This document shows positions 1 through 7,489 of a stretch of DNA of 12,295 nt, piece by piece. A program made the translations under genes and the position numbers. The stretch is from an uncultured Prevotellaceae bacterium (GTDB lineage Bacteria; Bacteroidota; Bacteroidia; Bacteroidales; Muribaculaceae): positions 1 through 12,295 of the forward strand of contig CALAVD010000133.1 of the NCBI GenBank assembly GCA_937892085.1, read 5' to 3'. How positions within the stretch are numbered: the first letter of the stretch is position 1; each line of letters opens with the position of its first letter. The notes beneath the pieces were generated by a model. It saw nothing but the letters and a program-made list of their open reading frames with translations. It did not search any database and was not told the origin of the DNA.

Positions 1-63
1 TGAATTGTGCATTATGAATTGTGCATTATGAATTGTGCATTATGAATTGTGCATTGTGCATTA
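1..63. repeat. 14-bp tandem repeat after glyS stop
   Basis: A 14-bp unit (tgaattgtgcatta) is repeated three times exactly at 1-42, then once with one change at 43-56, and a partial copy runs to 63. The array abuts the glyS stop codon (64-66, minus strand). Read in the glyS direction the unit is taatgcacaattca, the same unit and orientation found after the transporter stop at 9837-9911. The array begins at the window edge, so its true length is unknown. It is noncoding; translations through it only give periodic peptides. Confidence 0.93.
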
Positions 64-1614
64 TCAAGAGTTGTGCATCGATTTGAGCAAATTGTTGAGA
101 CTACACTGCTCGCCAATGATGGATGGCAGGTCGCTGATGGCGACTCGCTGCTGCTCCATAGTGTCGCGGTCGCGCAGAGTCACGGTGTTGTCCTCCACAG
201 TCTGCCCGTCGATAGTGATGCAATAGGGAGTGCCAATGGCATCCATGCGGCGGTAGCGCTTGCCCACGCTGTCCTTCTCGTCGTAGCGGCATGCGAAGTC
301 AAATTTCAGCATATCCATAATCTCGCGAGCCTTCTCAGGCATACCGTCCTTGCGCACGAGTGGCAGGATGGCGCACTTCACTGGGGCCAGCGCCTTGGGC
401 AGGTGCAGCACCACACGGGTGTCGCCGCCATCGAGCTTCTGCTCCTCGTAGCTTGAGCACATCACCGAGAGGAACATGCGATCCACCCCAATCGAGGTCT
501 CTATAACGTAAGGCGTGTAGCTCTCGTTGAGCTCTGGGTCGAAGTACTGAATCTTCTTGCCACTGAATTTCTCATGCTGCGACAAGTCGAAGTTCGTGCG
601 GCTGTGGATGCCCTCCACCTCCTTAAAGCCGAACGGCATCTTGAACTCCACGTCGGTAGCAGCGTTGGCATAGTGAGCCAACTTCTCATGATCGTGGAAG
701 CGATATTTCTCGTCGCCCAAGCCAAGTGCCTTGTGCCAGCGCAGACGGTTCTCCTTCCAAGTCTCGAACCACTTCAATTCTTCGCCCGGACGTACAAAGA
801 ATTGCATCTCCATCTGCTCAAACTCACGCATTCGGAACACAAACTGGCGAGCCACTATCTCGTTGCGGAACGCCTTGCCTATCTGAGCGATACCAAAAGG
901 CAGACGCATGCGTCCTGTCTTCTGAACATTCAAGAAATTCACAAAGATGCCCTGAGCGGTCTCGGGACGCAGATACACATCCATCGTGTTGTCGCTGCTG
1001 CTGCCCATCTGCGTCTTGAACATGAGGTTGAACTGTCGCACGTCGGTCCAGTTGCGGGTGCCGCTTATAGGGTCAACTATCTCGTAGTCAAGAATTATCT
1101 GTTTAAGCTCCTCAAGGTCGTTGTCGTTCATTGCTTTCTCGAAGCGGGCGTGAAGCTCGTCCCATTTCTTCTGGTTGTCGAGCACGCGGGGATTAGTCTG
1201 GCGGAACATCGCCTCGTCGAAGCTGTCGCCAAAGCGCTTCTTAGCCTTAGCAACCTCCTTATCCATCTTCTCCTCATATTTTGCGAGTTGGTCCTCAATG
1301 AGAACGTCGGCACGATAGCGCTTCTTGCTGTCGCGGTTATCGATTAAGGGATCGTTGAACGCATCCACGTGACCGCTGGCTTTCCAAATAGTGGGGTGCA
1401 TAAACACCGCCGAGTCGATACCCACGATATTCTCATGCAGCAGCGTCATGGCTTCCCACCAGTAACGCTTGATGTTGTTTTTCAACTCCACTCCGTTCTG
1501 GCCGTAGTCATACACTGCGCCCAAACCGTCATAAATCTCACTCGACGGGAAAACAAACCCATACTCTTTGCAATGCGATACAATCTTCTTGAAAACGTCT
1601 TCGTTTTGTGCCAT
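64..1614 (-). CDS. glyS: Glycine--tRNA ligase (dimeric, eukaryote/archaea-like type)
   Basis: Cytoplasmic class II aminoacyl-tRNA synthetase that charges tRNA-Gly with glycine, using ATP. The 516-aa single chain belongs to the alpha2 type (also called glyQS), not the bacterial alpha2beta2 type with separate glyQ and glyS subunits. The catalytic domain fills roughly residues 1-400: the family motif RPETAQG is at 216-222, class II motif 2 begins at FRNE 249-252, and motif 3 contains GVDR 376-379. An insertion rich in charged residues lies at about 95-180. The anticodon-binding domain is about 410-516, starting near VKCAILPL. The ATG at 1614 gives the family N-terminus (…IVSHCKEYGFVFPSSEIYDG), so the start is secure. 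The gene is complete with TGA at 64-66. It is transcribed divergently from the 2062 operon. Its leader carries a degenerate repeat (1627-1657) and its stop is followed at once by a 14-bp tandem array. Confidence 0.97.
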   Translation of the reverse strand: MAQNEDVFKKIVSHCKEYGFVFPSSEIYDGLGAVYDYGQNGVELKNNIKRYWWEAMTLLHENIVGIDSAVFMHPTIWKASGHVDAFNDPLIDNRDSKKRYRADVLIEDQLAKYEEKMDKEVAKAKKRFGDSFDEAMFRQTNPRVLDNQKKWDELHARFEKAMNDNDLEELKQIILDYEIVDPISGTRNWTDVRQFNLMFKTQMGSSSDNTMDVYLRPETAQGIFVNFLNVQKTGRMRLPFGIAQIGKAFRNEIVARQFVFRMREFEQMEMQFFVRPGEELKWFETWKENRLRWHKALGLGDEKYRFHDHEKLAHYANAATDVEFKMPFGFKEVEGIHSRTNFDLSQHEKFSGKKIQYFDPELNESYTPYVIETSIGVDRMFLSVMCSSYEEQKLDGGDTRVVLHLPKALAPVKCAILPLVRKDGMPEKAREIMDMLKFDFACRYDEKDSVGKRYRRMDAIGTPYCITIDGQTVEDNTVTLRDRDTMEQQRVAISDLPSIIGEQCSLNNLLKSMHNS

Positions 1615-1626
1615 TATTTTATAGTT

Positions 1627-1657
1627 AACAAGTTGCCAAGTTTACGAGTAAACAAGC
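1627..1657 (-). repeat. Degenerate leader repeat upstream of glyS
   Basis: In the glyS direction the leader reads gcttgtttactcgt (1657-1644) followed by related fragments such as aacttgttaac just before the start codon. The 14-bp piece gcttgtttactcgt is identical to 9981-9994 in the leader of the 10013 gene, where it sits in a 16-bp tandem repeat. This looks like a decayed copy of the same leader repeat family. No function can be assigned. Confidence 0.6.
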
Positions 1658-1711
1658 CAATCGCTGTTGACCGAACTCGTGTCCTTGCGCTACAATTTCA
1701 ATATTAATCTG

Positions 1712-1719
1712 CAAAATTA
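1712..1719 (-). promoter_or_regulatory. Probable -7 box of glyS promoter
   Basis: On the minus strand this reads TAATTTTG, an exact match to the Bacteroidetes -7 consensus TAnnTTTG, about 100 nt before the glyS start. The expected TTTG at the -33 position is not present (the sequence there is AT-rich), so the promoter is only half supported. It would give a leader of roughly 90 nt containing the 1627-1657 repeat. Confidence 0.45.
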
Positions 1720-1777
1720 CTGTTTTTTTTTGAATAATAATAAGGTGAGAGCGTAAATTAAGAAAAATTAGATTGAA

Positions 1778-1967
1778 ACACTACAGCTGCAAGCACCTGA
1801 AATGGATGGTTTGCAATGAATCCACATCGATTACCATCATCACAAAACAACTACAAAATTGATAATTAAACACTACACACTTTTTATAACAACCCTTCAT
1901 CACCACTACACAATAAAACTTATTAAATTAGTAATCAGCGCATAGTATTTTATAATAACACTACACA
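1778..1967 (+). repeat. Four dispersed CACTACA motifs upstream of the operon promoter
   Basis: The motif (a/c)CACTACA occurs at 1778-1785, 1870-1880, 1902-1912 and 1958-1967, the last three extended to CACTACACA. Two copies lie next to a ttttata(at)aaca stretch. Spacing is irregular. They lie 40 to 225 bp upstream of the promoter at 2004-2035, where operators could sit, but the region is low-complexity A/C/T-rich, so chance is possible. Confidence 0.35.
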
Positions 1968-2003
1968 AATTACTTTTTTAACAACACAAAAACCACACAA
2001 TAG

Positions 2004-2035
2004 TTTGCACATTATATAATTATGATGTATTTTTG
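2004..2035 (+). promoter_or_regulatory. Bacteroidetes-type promoter of the DUF47 operon
   Basis: TTTG at 2004-2007 is followed after 20 nt by TATTTTTG at 2028-2035. This matches both halves and the spacing of the Bacteroidetes primary-sigma promoter (TTTG, 19-21 nt, TAnnTTTG). Transcription would start near 2041-2043, giving a leader of about 20 nt before the ATG at 2062. The leader has no Shine-Dalgarno sequence, which is normal for this phylum. Confidence 0.8.
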
Positions 2036-2061
2036 CATTTGCTAACATAAAACCACAAACA

Positions 2062-2709
2062 ATGTTTGGACTGAAAAAAACCAATAAAACCATAAGCGAC
2101 CTCGACAATTTTCTTGACTATCTTGACGAATGTGTACTCACCTACAAGAGCGGCATCAAGAATTACCTCGAAGGGAACAAGAAGGAGTTTGACGACAACC
2201 TCGAGAATATCACACGGCTGCGCGACACTGCTACCGACCTGCGCCGCACTATAGAGAATGAGCTTTACAGCTATTCATTAGTCACCGACCAGCGCGTGGA
2301 AATCATGCAGCTACTGGAGCGTCTCGACATGATTATCAACCTGCTCTACAAGAACTTGTGGCAATATGACATCGAGATACCCTTCTTTCCCTCGGAGCTC
2401 AACATCGATTTTCTCAAACTCGTGGAAGTCACAGGTTTAGCAGTTGAGGGCACAATTCAGGCATCACGCGACTACTTCAAAGCACCCCGCTTTATGAGCG
2501 AGAAGACGCACCGCATCTATTTCTTTGAGAAAGAAGTGAGCAAGCTCGCCCAGTCAATCAAGCGCCGTGTGTTCCACGAGATGGACAACTTCAAGCTGAG
2601 CCAGAAGTTCCACCTGCGCTATTTCACCCTCCACGTGGAGGAGCTCGCCGAGGAGGCCGTTCGCGCAGCCGACCACCTTGCTATAATGGTCATCAAGCTG
2701 CACAATTGA
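2062..2709 (+). CDS. DUF47 family protein (PhoU-like)
   Basis: A 215-aa soluble all-alpha protein of the DUF47 family, distantly related to the phosphate regulator PhoU. Members are usually encoded next to a PiT-type inorganic phosphate permease and are thought to regulate it. The whole chain is helical with many charged residues. The C-terminal helix (about 190-212) carries ELAEEAVRAADHL, the PhoU-like pattern in which acidic residues spaced along a helix bind metal; a second acidic pattern (ELLERLD-like, near 84-89) is in the first half. The length is normal for the family. The ATG at 2062 follows a strong promoter by about 20 nt, so the start is well supported. The next gene begins 35 nt later and is not an ordinary PiT permease but a membrane protein with an HTH domain, which suggests this DUF47 protein may act with a sensor rather than a transporter (inference). 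Confidence 0.88.
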   Translation: MFGLKKTNKTISDLDNFLDYLDECVLTYKSGIKNYLEGNKKEFDDNLENITRLRDTATDLRRTIENELYSYSLVTDQRVEIMQLLERLDMIINLLYKNLWQYDIEIPFFPSELNIDFLKLVEVTGLAVEGTIQASRDYFKAPRFMSEKTHRIYFFEKEVSKLAQSIKRRVFHEMDNFKLSQKFHLRYFTLHVEELAEEAVRAADHLAIMVIKLHN

Positions 2710-2744
2710 TTCAAATCCAATCTTAAACAACCTTAGCAAACAGC

Positions 2745-4316
2745 ATGGAATTGACAGTCTTAACAGTTCTTTTACTGCTCACTGCGGCATGGATGGGATT
2801 CCGGGAAATGGGTATCAATTTCCTTGGCATCCACATCCGTGACATGGTGTCGATGGAAGCACTTGGCACAATGCTCCTGCTCGCGACCGCTGCAGCTGTG
2901 GCAATGACTATTCTCTCCCAGTTCAAGGCATGGACAATTTCCTTATCACTGAATCAAGCTTATATTATAATGTGTGCCATCGTCATCACAATTGCCGTCA
3001 TGAGAGCCGCGGGGCAGTACACCTCGGTCATCACAGCATTCTGGGGCACACTCGCCGCCCTCTCCAACCATGGCGAACTCTCACAGCAATTCCCTGTACT
3101 GGAGTCGCTCGTTTCATTGATAGTGCTCCCCATTGCGGGACTGCTGCTCTTCCTTCTCTACTGCCACATCTTTGAGCACGGCATCTACCGCAAGTCTTTC
3201 CACTTGCTTCTCAAGAGCCTATACATGAAGCGCTTGGCACTGGCGGGCATCATCTTGGGCATCATCTCGCTTGCAATCAACTTTGCCCTCTTCAGCACAC
3301 CATTCATCGAAGCCATCCTGGAGCATTTAGCCGGCACTCAGGCTGTGACAGTAGGCATCGCGGCTATCGCCCTTAGCGTGGCAGTGACAATCCCCACAAC
3401 TATGGTAGTGCGCACCGAGAACCCACGTCTCAAGCAGATGAGGCAATCGTTGCCGCTGCTCTATGCCCTCCTCACGGTACTCTTGCTGGGCAACGTCGCA
3501 GGAACGCTGCTACTGGCTGGTATGACGCCTGTTCTCGTGTCACCAAGCCAAGTGCGCGCTTGCGCCCTCCTCACCATGAGCCGCAGCCCACACCGCATCT
3601 TTCGCCTTGTTTCCATCACCATAGTGACTCCACTGGTTTCGTTCCTCGTGGCAATGATGCTAATGAACCTTGTCAAGAACAGCATCATCATGGCAATAGC
3701 TACCACCTTTGCATTGGTCACTTGCCTGCTAGTGATGATGTACTACCGACAGCGCCGCAAGCACTACCAAGCTGTGGAGGCTCTCAACGACGAGCTCACC
3801 CACAACAGCGAGACCGACGATGAGCGCAGCCGCCTCAACGTGGCAGCCGTGACATCTCAGTTCAACGTGATAACCAACGAGATTGACATCAAGCACAAAG
3901 AGCTGGTAAACCTTTCATTATATATCAAGCAGCAACGTCAGTACCTCGAAGACTTAAGCAAAAGCCTCAACGAGCTAACGAGCGAGGACAACGTGCCACT
4001 GCTGCGCCAAAAGCTGCGCGAGACAGCGCACAAACTCAACGAGAACATGCGGCTCACCGGAGAGATGGACCATTTCTACACCCAGGTTGAGGAACAACAC
4101 AAGAACTTCGTGAGCCGCTTGCTCATGCGTTGCCCAAACTTGTCGGAGAAGGAGAAGCGCCTGGCGATACTATTGCGCCTGGGCCTCTCCAGCAAAGACA
4201 TCTCGAGCATGATGAACGTGGAGCCAAAGAGCGTTGAGGTGAGCCGCTACCGCTTCCGCCGCAAGCTCAAACTCGACCGCAGCGTGAACATCGTACAATT
4301 CTTACAAATGATATAA
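2745..4316 (+). CDS. Polytopic membrane protein with coiled coil and C-terminal LuxR-like HTH (possible PiT-derived sensor)
   Basis: A 523-aa protein in three parts. Residues about 1-335 contain roughly ten hydrophobic segments (for example 38-58, 68-88, 119-140, 163-185, 197-220, 235-260, 284-306, 313-333). Residues about 336-455 are charged, heptad-like and probably coiled coil. Residues about 460-523 form a LuxR/GerE-like helix-turn-helix: NLSEKEKRLAILLRLGLSSK is followed by the recognition-helix region (PKSVEVSRYRFRRKL). The coiled coil plus HTH resembles the module that Bacteroidetes attach to TPR or Y_Y_Y sensor proteins, so DNA binding at the inner membrane is likely. The membrane part shows weak PiT-like traits (a polar segment ISLSLNQAY near 65-73, IVTPLVSFLVAMML near 293-306), and the DUF47 gene upstream is the classic PiT neighbour. 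The GANDVAN-type PiT signature was not found, so transport is doubtful. I read it as a membrane-tethered one-component regulator; the PiT origin is inference. Confidence 0.8.
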   Translation: MELTVLTVLLLLTAAWMGFREMGINFLGIHIRDMVSMEALGTMLLLATAAAVAMTILSQFKAWTISLSLNQAYIIMCAIVITIAVMRAAGQYTSVITAFWGTLAALSNHGELSQQFPVLESLVSLIVLPIAGLLLFLLYCHIFEHGIYRKSFHLLLKSLYMKRLALAGIILGIISLAINFALFSTPFIEAILEHLAGTQAVTVGIAAIALSVAVTIPTTMVVRTENPRLKQMRQSLPLLYALLTVLLLGNVAGTLLLAGMTPVLVSPSQVRACALLTMSRSPHRIFRLVSITIVTPLVSFLVAMMLMNLVKNSIIMAIATTFALVTCLLVMMYYRQRRKHYQAVEALNDELTHNSETDDERSRLNVAAVTSQFNVITNEIDIKHKELVNLSLYIKQQRQYLEDLSKSLNELTSEDNVPLLRQKLRETAHKLNENMRLTGEMDHFYTQVEEQHKNFVSRLLMRCPNLSEKEKRLAILLRLGLSSKDISSMMNVEPKSVEVSRYRFRRKLKLDRSVNIVQFLQMI

Positions 4317-4356
4317 TTCATTAATTTTCTATTTATTAACTTAATTGTTTTTTACA

Positions 4357-5727
4357 ATGAAAAAATTATTAACTCTATCCTTCGTGCTGGCACTCTCTGC
4401 TCTGGGCAGTGCCTGGGCACAAGAAGCCGAAGAAGACGCCAATGTCACCTACAACCAGTACGGTGTGCGCGTCGACCGAGAAGAGCTGATTTCTGAACAG
4501 CGCAACAACATTCTCACGTTTGAGTCGAAAAACAAGCAGTACCGCTTGTGGATGGACAACCGTGTTCAAGTTGATGGAGCCACCTACTTCGGAAAGAAAG
4601 AGGGCTACAACAAGATTGGTAACGGAGCATCTATACGCCGCGCACGTTTCGCCATCAAGGCACGCCTGCCTCACAACTGGTATGGCGAGGTTGACATGGA
4701 CATGGCCGATGGCAAGTTTGAGCTCAAGGACGCTATCATCCAGTTTGACGGAATTCCCAACGTTTCTATCAAGGCTGGTAACTTCAAGGAAGAATTCTCG
4801 ATGGAGCAGACCACTTCATCGCGTTATCTCACCTTCATCGAGCGTCCAATGGTGTGCAAGGCTCTGGTTCCCTCACGCCACCTTGGTATCCAGGTGTCTT
4901 ACCTGCTTGACCACTTCCGCGCCAGCGGTGGTATGTTCTTCCAGACTGTAGCAGGTGAGGAAGAGCTTGGATACGTACAGGACAACAACAAGGACTTTGG
5001 ACGCAGCCAGGGCTACTCGTTCACCGGTAAGGTGGGATGGATGCCCTATGCCAAGGACCGCAGCTGGGGTCTTTACCTGGGCGGCAAGATTTCTTACCGC
5101 ACTCCCAAGACCGACGAGGCACCCAGCGACTTTGGCGGCATGCGCTTCAGCACCCGCAACAGCACCAGCATCAACCGCAAGAAATATCTTGACACCGACT
5201 TCATCCCCAACGTAGACCACAACACCGTTTATGGTCTTGAGGGTGCCGCCTACTATGGCCCCGCACGCATCCAGAGCGAGTGGATTCGCAACTCGGTAGA
5301 TGCCGAGAAGGCCATGTACCACTTCAGTGGCTGGTATGTTCACGCTTCTTGCTTGCTCTTTGGCGGCAAGCAGCGCTTCAACACCGCCGAGGGCGAGTTC
5401 ACTCAGCCTTCACGAGGCCGCAAGTGGGGAGACCTGGAGCTTGCACTTCGCTACGACTACCTGAATCTCAACGACAAGGATGTGTACGGCGGTGCTGGCG
5501 AGAACTTCACCGTTGGTCTCAACTACTACATCAACAACAGTGTGAAAGTAGCCTTGAACTACATGTACAGCAACAACGACCGCTATGCCAACGGCAAGGG
5601 CAAACTCATCTCGGGCCACGATGCTAACGGCAACTTGACCAACGACTACACTAAGGTAGTAGATCCCAAGGGCAAGGGCGGCATCAATTACCACATGCTG
5701 GCACTTCGATTTGAGATTGATTTCTAA
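4357..5727 (+). CDS. Outer-membrane porin, phosphate-selective porin O/P family
   Basis: A 456-aa outer-membrane beta-barrel of the OprO/OprP family (Porin_O_P). It begins with a signal peptide (MKKLLTLSFVLALSALGSAWA), with likely cleavage after Ala-21. The mature protein has alternating hydrophobic/polar strands rich in Tyr, Trp and Gly. The family-like stretch IRRARFAIKARLPHNWYGEV is near 93-112, followed by acidic strands of the DMADGKFELKDA type. It ends in Phe, as expected for BAM-dependent insertion (…ALRFEIDF). The open frame extends upstream to a TTG at 4345, but the ATG at 4357 gives the clean signal peptide and is chosen. It lies 40 nt after the HTH gene and 33 nt before the lipoprotein gene, so probably in the same operon. 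Family members in Pseudomonas pass phosphate or pyrophosphate; many Bacteroidetes members are of unknown selectivity, so phosphate specificity is inferred partly from the DUF47 context. Confidence 0.9.
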   Translation: MKKLLTLSFVLALSALGSAWAQEAEEDANVTYNQYGVRVDREELISEQRNNILTFESKNKQYRLWMDNRVQVDGATYFGKKEGYNKIGNGASIRRARFAIKARLPHNWYGEVDMDMADGKFELKDAIIQFDGIPNVSIKAGNFKEEFSMEQTTSSRYLTFIERPMVCKALVPSRHLGIQVSYLLDHFRASGGMFFQTVAGEEELGYVQDNNKDFGRSQGYSFTGKVGWMPYAKDRSWGLYLGGKISYRTPKTDEAPSDFGGMRFSTRNSTSINRKKYLDTDFIPNVDHNTVYGLEGAAYYGPARIQSEWIRNSVDAEKAMYHFSGWYVHASCLLFGGKQRFNTAEGEFTQPSRGRKWGDLELALRYDYLNLNDKDVYGGAGENFTVGLNYYINNSVKVALNYMYSNNDRYANGKGKLISGHDANGNLTNDYTKVVDPKGKGGINYHMLALRFEIDF

Positions 5728-5760
5728 AAAATGTCTAACCCAATTATAACGATTATAACA

Positions 5761-6597
5761 ATGAAAACTATAAAGTTATTATTCGCGCTGTTTCTCGCTG
5801 TTGCGATGACCGCTTGCGTTGAAGATAAAGTTTATGAGGGTCCCAACTCTATCGATGGAGTCACCATCGTACCCGAGGCGCCCACTTCGTTTGACGACAT
5901 AGTTGTTACTGCCACCGTCTCTGGACTTCAGAGCGTGAAGTCTGCAACTCTCGTCTATGTTATTGACGGACAAGTCACACAAGTGCCCATGAGCGGCAAC
6001 GGTAGCACCTACACTGCCACCATTCCAGCTCAGCCCGATGGAACAAAGATTACCTATAACGTAGTGATTGAGAATGAGGCTGGATACACCACTGTCTCTA
6101 AAGACTTTGAAGTGACCGTTGGCGACAAGCCAAGCGACTACACCAAGCTCGTGCTCAATGAGCTCTTTGGAGCAGCCGATTCCGACGAAGGCAAATACAT
6201 CGAGCTTTACAACAATGGCGACGACCCCATCAAGCTCAAGGACGTTGTTATCCGCAAGGACGAGTCCGATGCATGGACTGGTCTTGCCGATGAGGTGATA
6301 ATGCCTCACAGCTACTTCACCATCGTGGGAGCCAAGGGCACTACCCCACGCGGTATCAGCAGCGGTTTCTCGGCCAAGAAGAGCGTGCTCATCGAGCTCG
6401 TTGCTCCCAATGGCACCGTAGTCGACAAGTTCCAACGCGGGGAGAAGGCCGACGGATGGGGCAACCAGTCGCTTAGCAACAACAAGAAGACTTGGAGCCG
6501 CTGTCCCGATGGCACTGGCAAGTTCATGATTGCCGATGGCACCTTAGGAGCTAAGAACCCCGACACCGGCGAGGAAGACCCAACAGTAGTACAGTAA
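5761..6597 (+). CDS. Surface-type lipoprotein with Ig-like and lamin-tail domains
   Basis: A 278-aa lipoprotein. The signal peptide ends in the lipobox AMTAC with Cys-19 as lipidation site. The following residues (VED) include acidic residues, resembling the Bacteroidetes lipoprotein export signal that sends lipoproteins to the cell surface. Residues about 35-120 look like an Ig/FN3-like beta domain (PEAPTSFDDIVVTATV…YTATIPAQ…GTKITYNVVIENEAG). Residues about 126-266 match a lamin-tail domain (KLVLNELFGA…GKYIELYN…VDKFQRGE…GTLGAKNP), a beta-sandwich common in secreted bacterial nucleases, phosphatases and adhesion proteins. No catalytic domain is present. The ATG at 5761 is preferred over one at 5731 because it starts directly at the signal peptide. 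It is 33 nt after the porin stop, so it may be a surface accessory to the porin (inference). Confidence 0.85.
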   Translation: MKTIKLLFALFLAVAMTACVEDKVYEGPNSIDGVTIVPEAPTSFDDIVVTATVSGLQSVKSATLVYVIDGQVTQVPMSGNGSTYTATIPAQPDGTKITYNVVIENEAGYTTVSKDFEVTVGDKPSDYTKLVLNELFGAADSDEGKYIELYNNGDDPIKLKDVVIRKDESDAWTGLADEVIMPHSYFTIVGAKGTTPRGISSGFSAKKSVLIELVAPNGTVVDKFQRGEKADGWGNQSLSNNKKTWSRCPDGTGKFMIADGTLGAKNPDTGEEDPTVVQ

Positions 6598-6623
6598 ACA
6601 ACAATCTATATACCCAACTGAAT

Positions 6624-6775
6624 AAGTAAGGGTGTGTCAAAATGCAATACGCAAAACATTTTAGATAAGTGGCTGAGGAGTATGATAATCAGCAACGTGG
6701 AGTTTCATACTCCCCCACCCCCTCTATCTTAGAGGGGGAGATATAACACTCCTCAATTATGACATACCCTCACTT
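6624..6775. repeat. MITE-like nested palindromic element
   Basis: A 152-bp segment built of nested inverted repeats. The outer 20-bp arms (6624-6643 and 6756-6775) pair at 17 of 20 positions and begin with aagtRagggtRtgtca. Inside them, 6674-6681 pairs perfectly with 6748-6755 (tgaggagt/actcctca). Two inner hairpins follow: 6678-6685 with 6705-6712 (gagtatga/tcatactc, partly competing with the previous stem), and a perfect 9-bp stem 6718-6726 with 6730-6738 around a tct loop. No T-run follows the GC-rich stem, so it is not a normal intrinsic terminator. It contains no ORF. It fits a non-autonomous mobile element or a structured intergenic repeat; target-site duplications were not evident. Confidence 0.7.
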
Positions 6776-6838
6776 TTCATTCAAGCACATGCAAAAAAAA
6801 CACAATAAATAACTCAATCAAAAAAACTATAGATAAAA

Positions 6839-7483
6839 ATGGCAAAAGAAGAATTAAAAATTGGTGAGATTTCAAAACCTAGATTTGAATTCCGCAGCTT
6901 CGGACGTTGCTTCTGCGAGCCCGCAAAGCGCATGGCACGCCTGAGCACTCCAGTCCCCGAGAAAGTGTGGGAGCGTCACAGCACCGAGACCTATATCGTT
7001 AGCCGCACCAACGACGTGAACAACACCAAGATTCGCAACGGCAAGATGGACATCAAGACTTTCGTTCAGGAGGTTGATGGCCTTGAGCAATGGAATCCAC
7101 TGATGAAGGGCGAGTTCCCCATCAGCGCACAGGTTCTCAAGGAAGAAGTGTTCCCTGCTTTCAAGGTTGACGGCATGCCCGAACTCACCAAGGACGCTTA
7201 CACACTTGAGGAGTTCCTCCAGATGATTGAAGAGCACCCCGACCTGCAGGCCGTTACCGTTGAGAAAGCCCGCTATGGCTACATGGTCAACGACACCATC
7301 TGCGAGACTGGCGAGGTTTACATCAACGGAGCCATGGTTCGCACCATCAACAGCGAGAGCACCGAGATTGAAGACATCAAGAAGACCATCGCCGACTGTG
7401 GCCTTGAGGGCGTTGAGAACATCAACTACCTGCAAGCCATCAAGCGCGTGATTGGCATGATTAACAAACCTTTAGCAAACTAA
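6839..7483 (+). CDS. Conserved unknown protein, possible divergent CYTH-like partner
   Basis: A 214-aa soluble protein with no signal peptide or membrane segment. I do not recognise a named family with certainty. Near the N-terminus it has FEFRSFG (16-22), then ETYIVSRTNDVNNTKIRNGKMDIK-type sequence (50-73), an arrangement like the CYTH fold, where a first charged strand is followed by strands with alternating Arg/Lys facing the tunnel. GLEQWNPLMKGEFP (81-94) and a C-terminal NINYLQAIKRVIGM (194-207) look like conserved family blocks. It lies 6 nt upstream of a clear CYTH gene, so the two are almost surely co-transcribed and probably work together. The ExExK motif of active CYTH enzymes is absent, so if it is a CYTH relative it may be inactive or act on another ligand. 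Start chosen at 6839, the first ATG after the palindromic element; the leader is A-rich with no Shine-Dalgarno. Confidence 0.75.
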   Translation: MAKEELKIGEISKPRFEFRSFGRCFCEPAKRMARLSTPVPEKVWERHSTETYIVSRTNDVNNTKIRNGKMDIKTFVQEVDGLEQWNPLMKGEFPISAQVLKEEVFPAFKVDGMPELTKDAYTLEEFLQMIEEHPDLQAVTVEKARYGYMVNDTICETGEVYINGAMVRTINSESTEIEDIKKTIADCGLEGVENINYLQAIKRVIGMINKPLAN

Positions 7484-7489
7484 ACAATT

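Larger units (their letters stand above)
1615..2061. other. Divergent AT-rich intergenic region, glyS / DUF47 operon
   Basis: This 447-bp region separates two divergently transcribed units and holds no ORF of useful length. It contains a likely glyS -7 box (1712-1719, minus), a strong Bacteroidetes promoter for the rightward operon (2004-2035), a degenerate leader repeat near glyS (1627-1657), and four copies of a CACTACA-like motif between 1778 and 1967. No terminator-like hairpin was found, as expected between divergent genes. Confidence 0.8.

Noticed and set aside
1..63. CRISPR-like array
   Set aside because: Units are directly adjacent 14-mers without spacers, so this is a simple tandem repeat.
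574..1347. 257-codon plus-strand open frame opposite glyS
   Set aside because: It lies wholly inside the glyS reading frame on the other strand; glyS has all class II synthetase motifs, so this is a shadow.
5779..6435. 218-codon minus-strand open frame
   Set aside because: Antisense to the lipoprotein gene, which has a clear signal peptide and domain pattern; no start context or motif supports it.
6718..6738. Intrinsic terminator after the lipoprotein gene
   Set aside because: The 9-bp GC-rich stem is perfect but is followed by agatataac with no T-run, and it is part of the larger palindrome.
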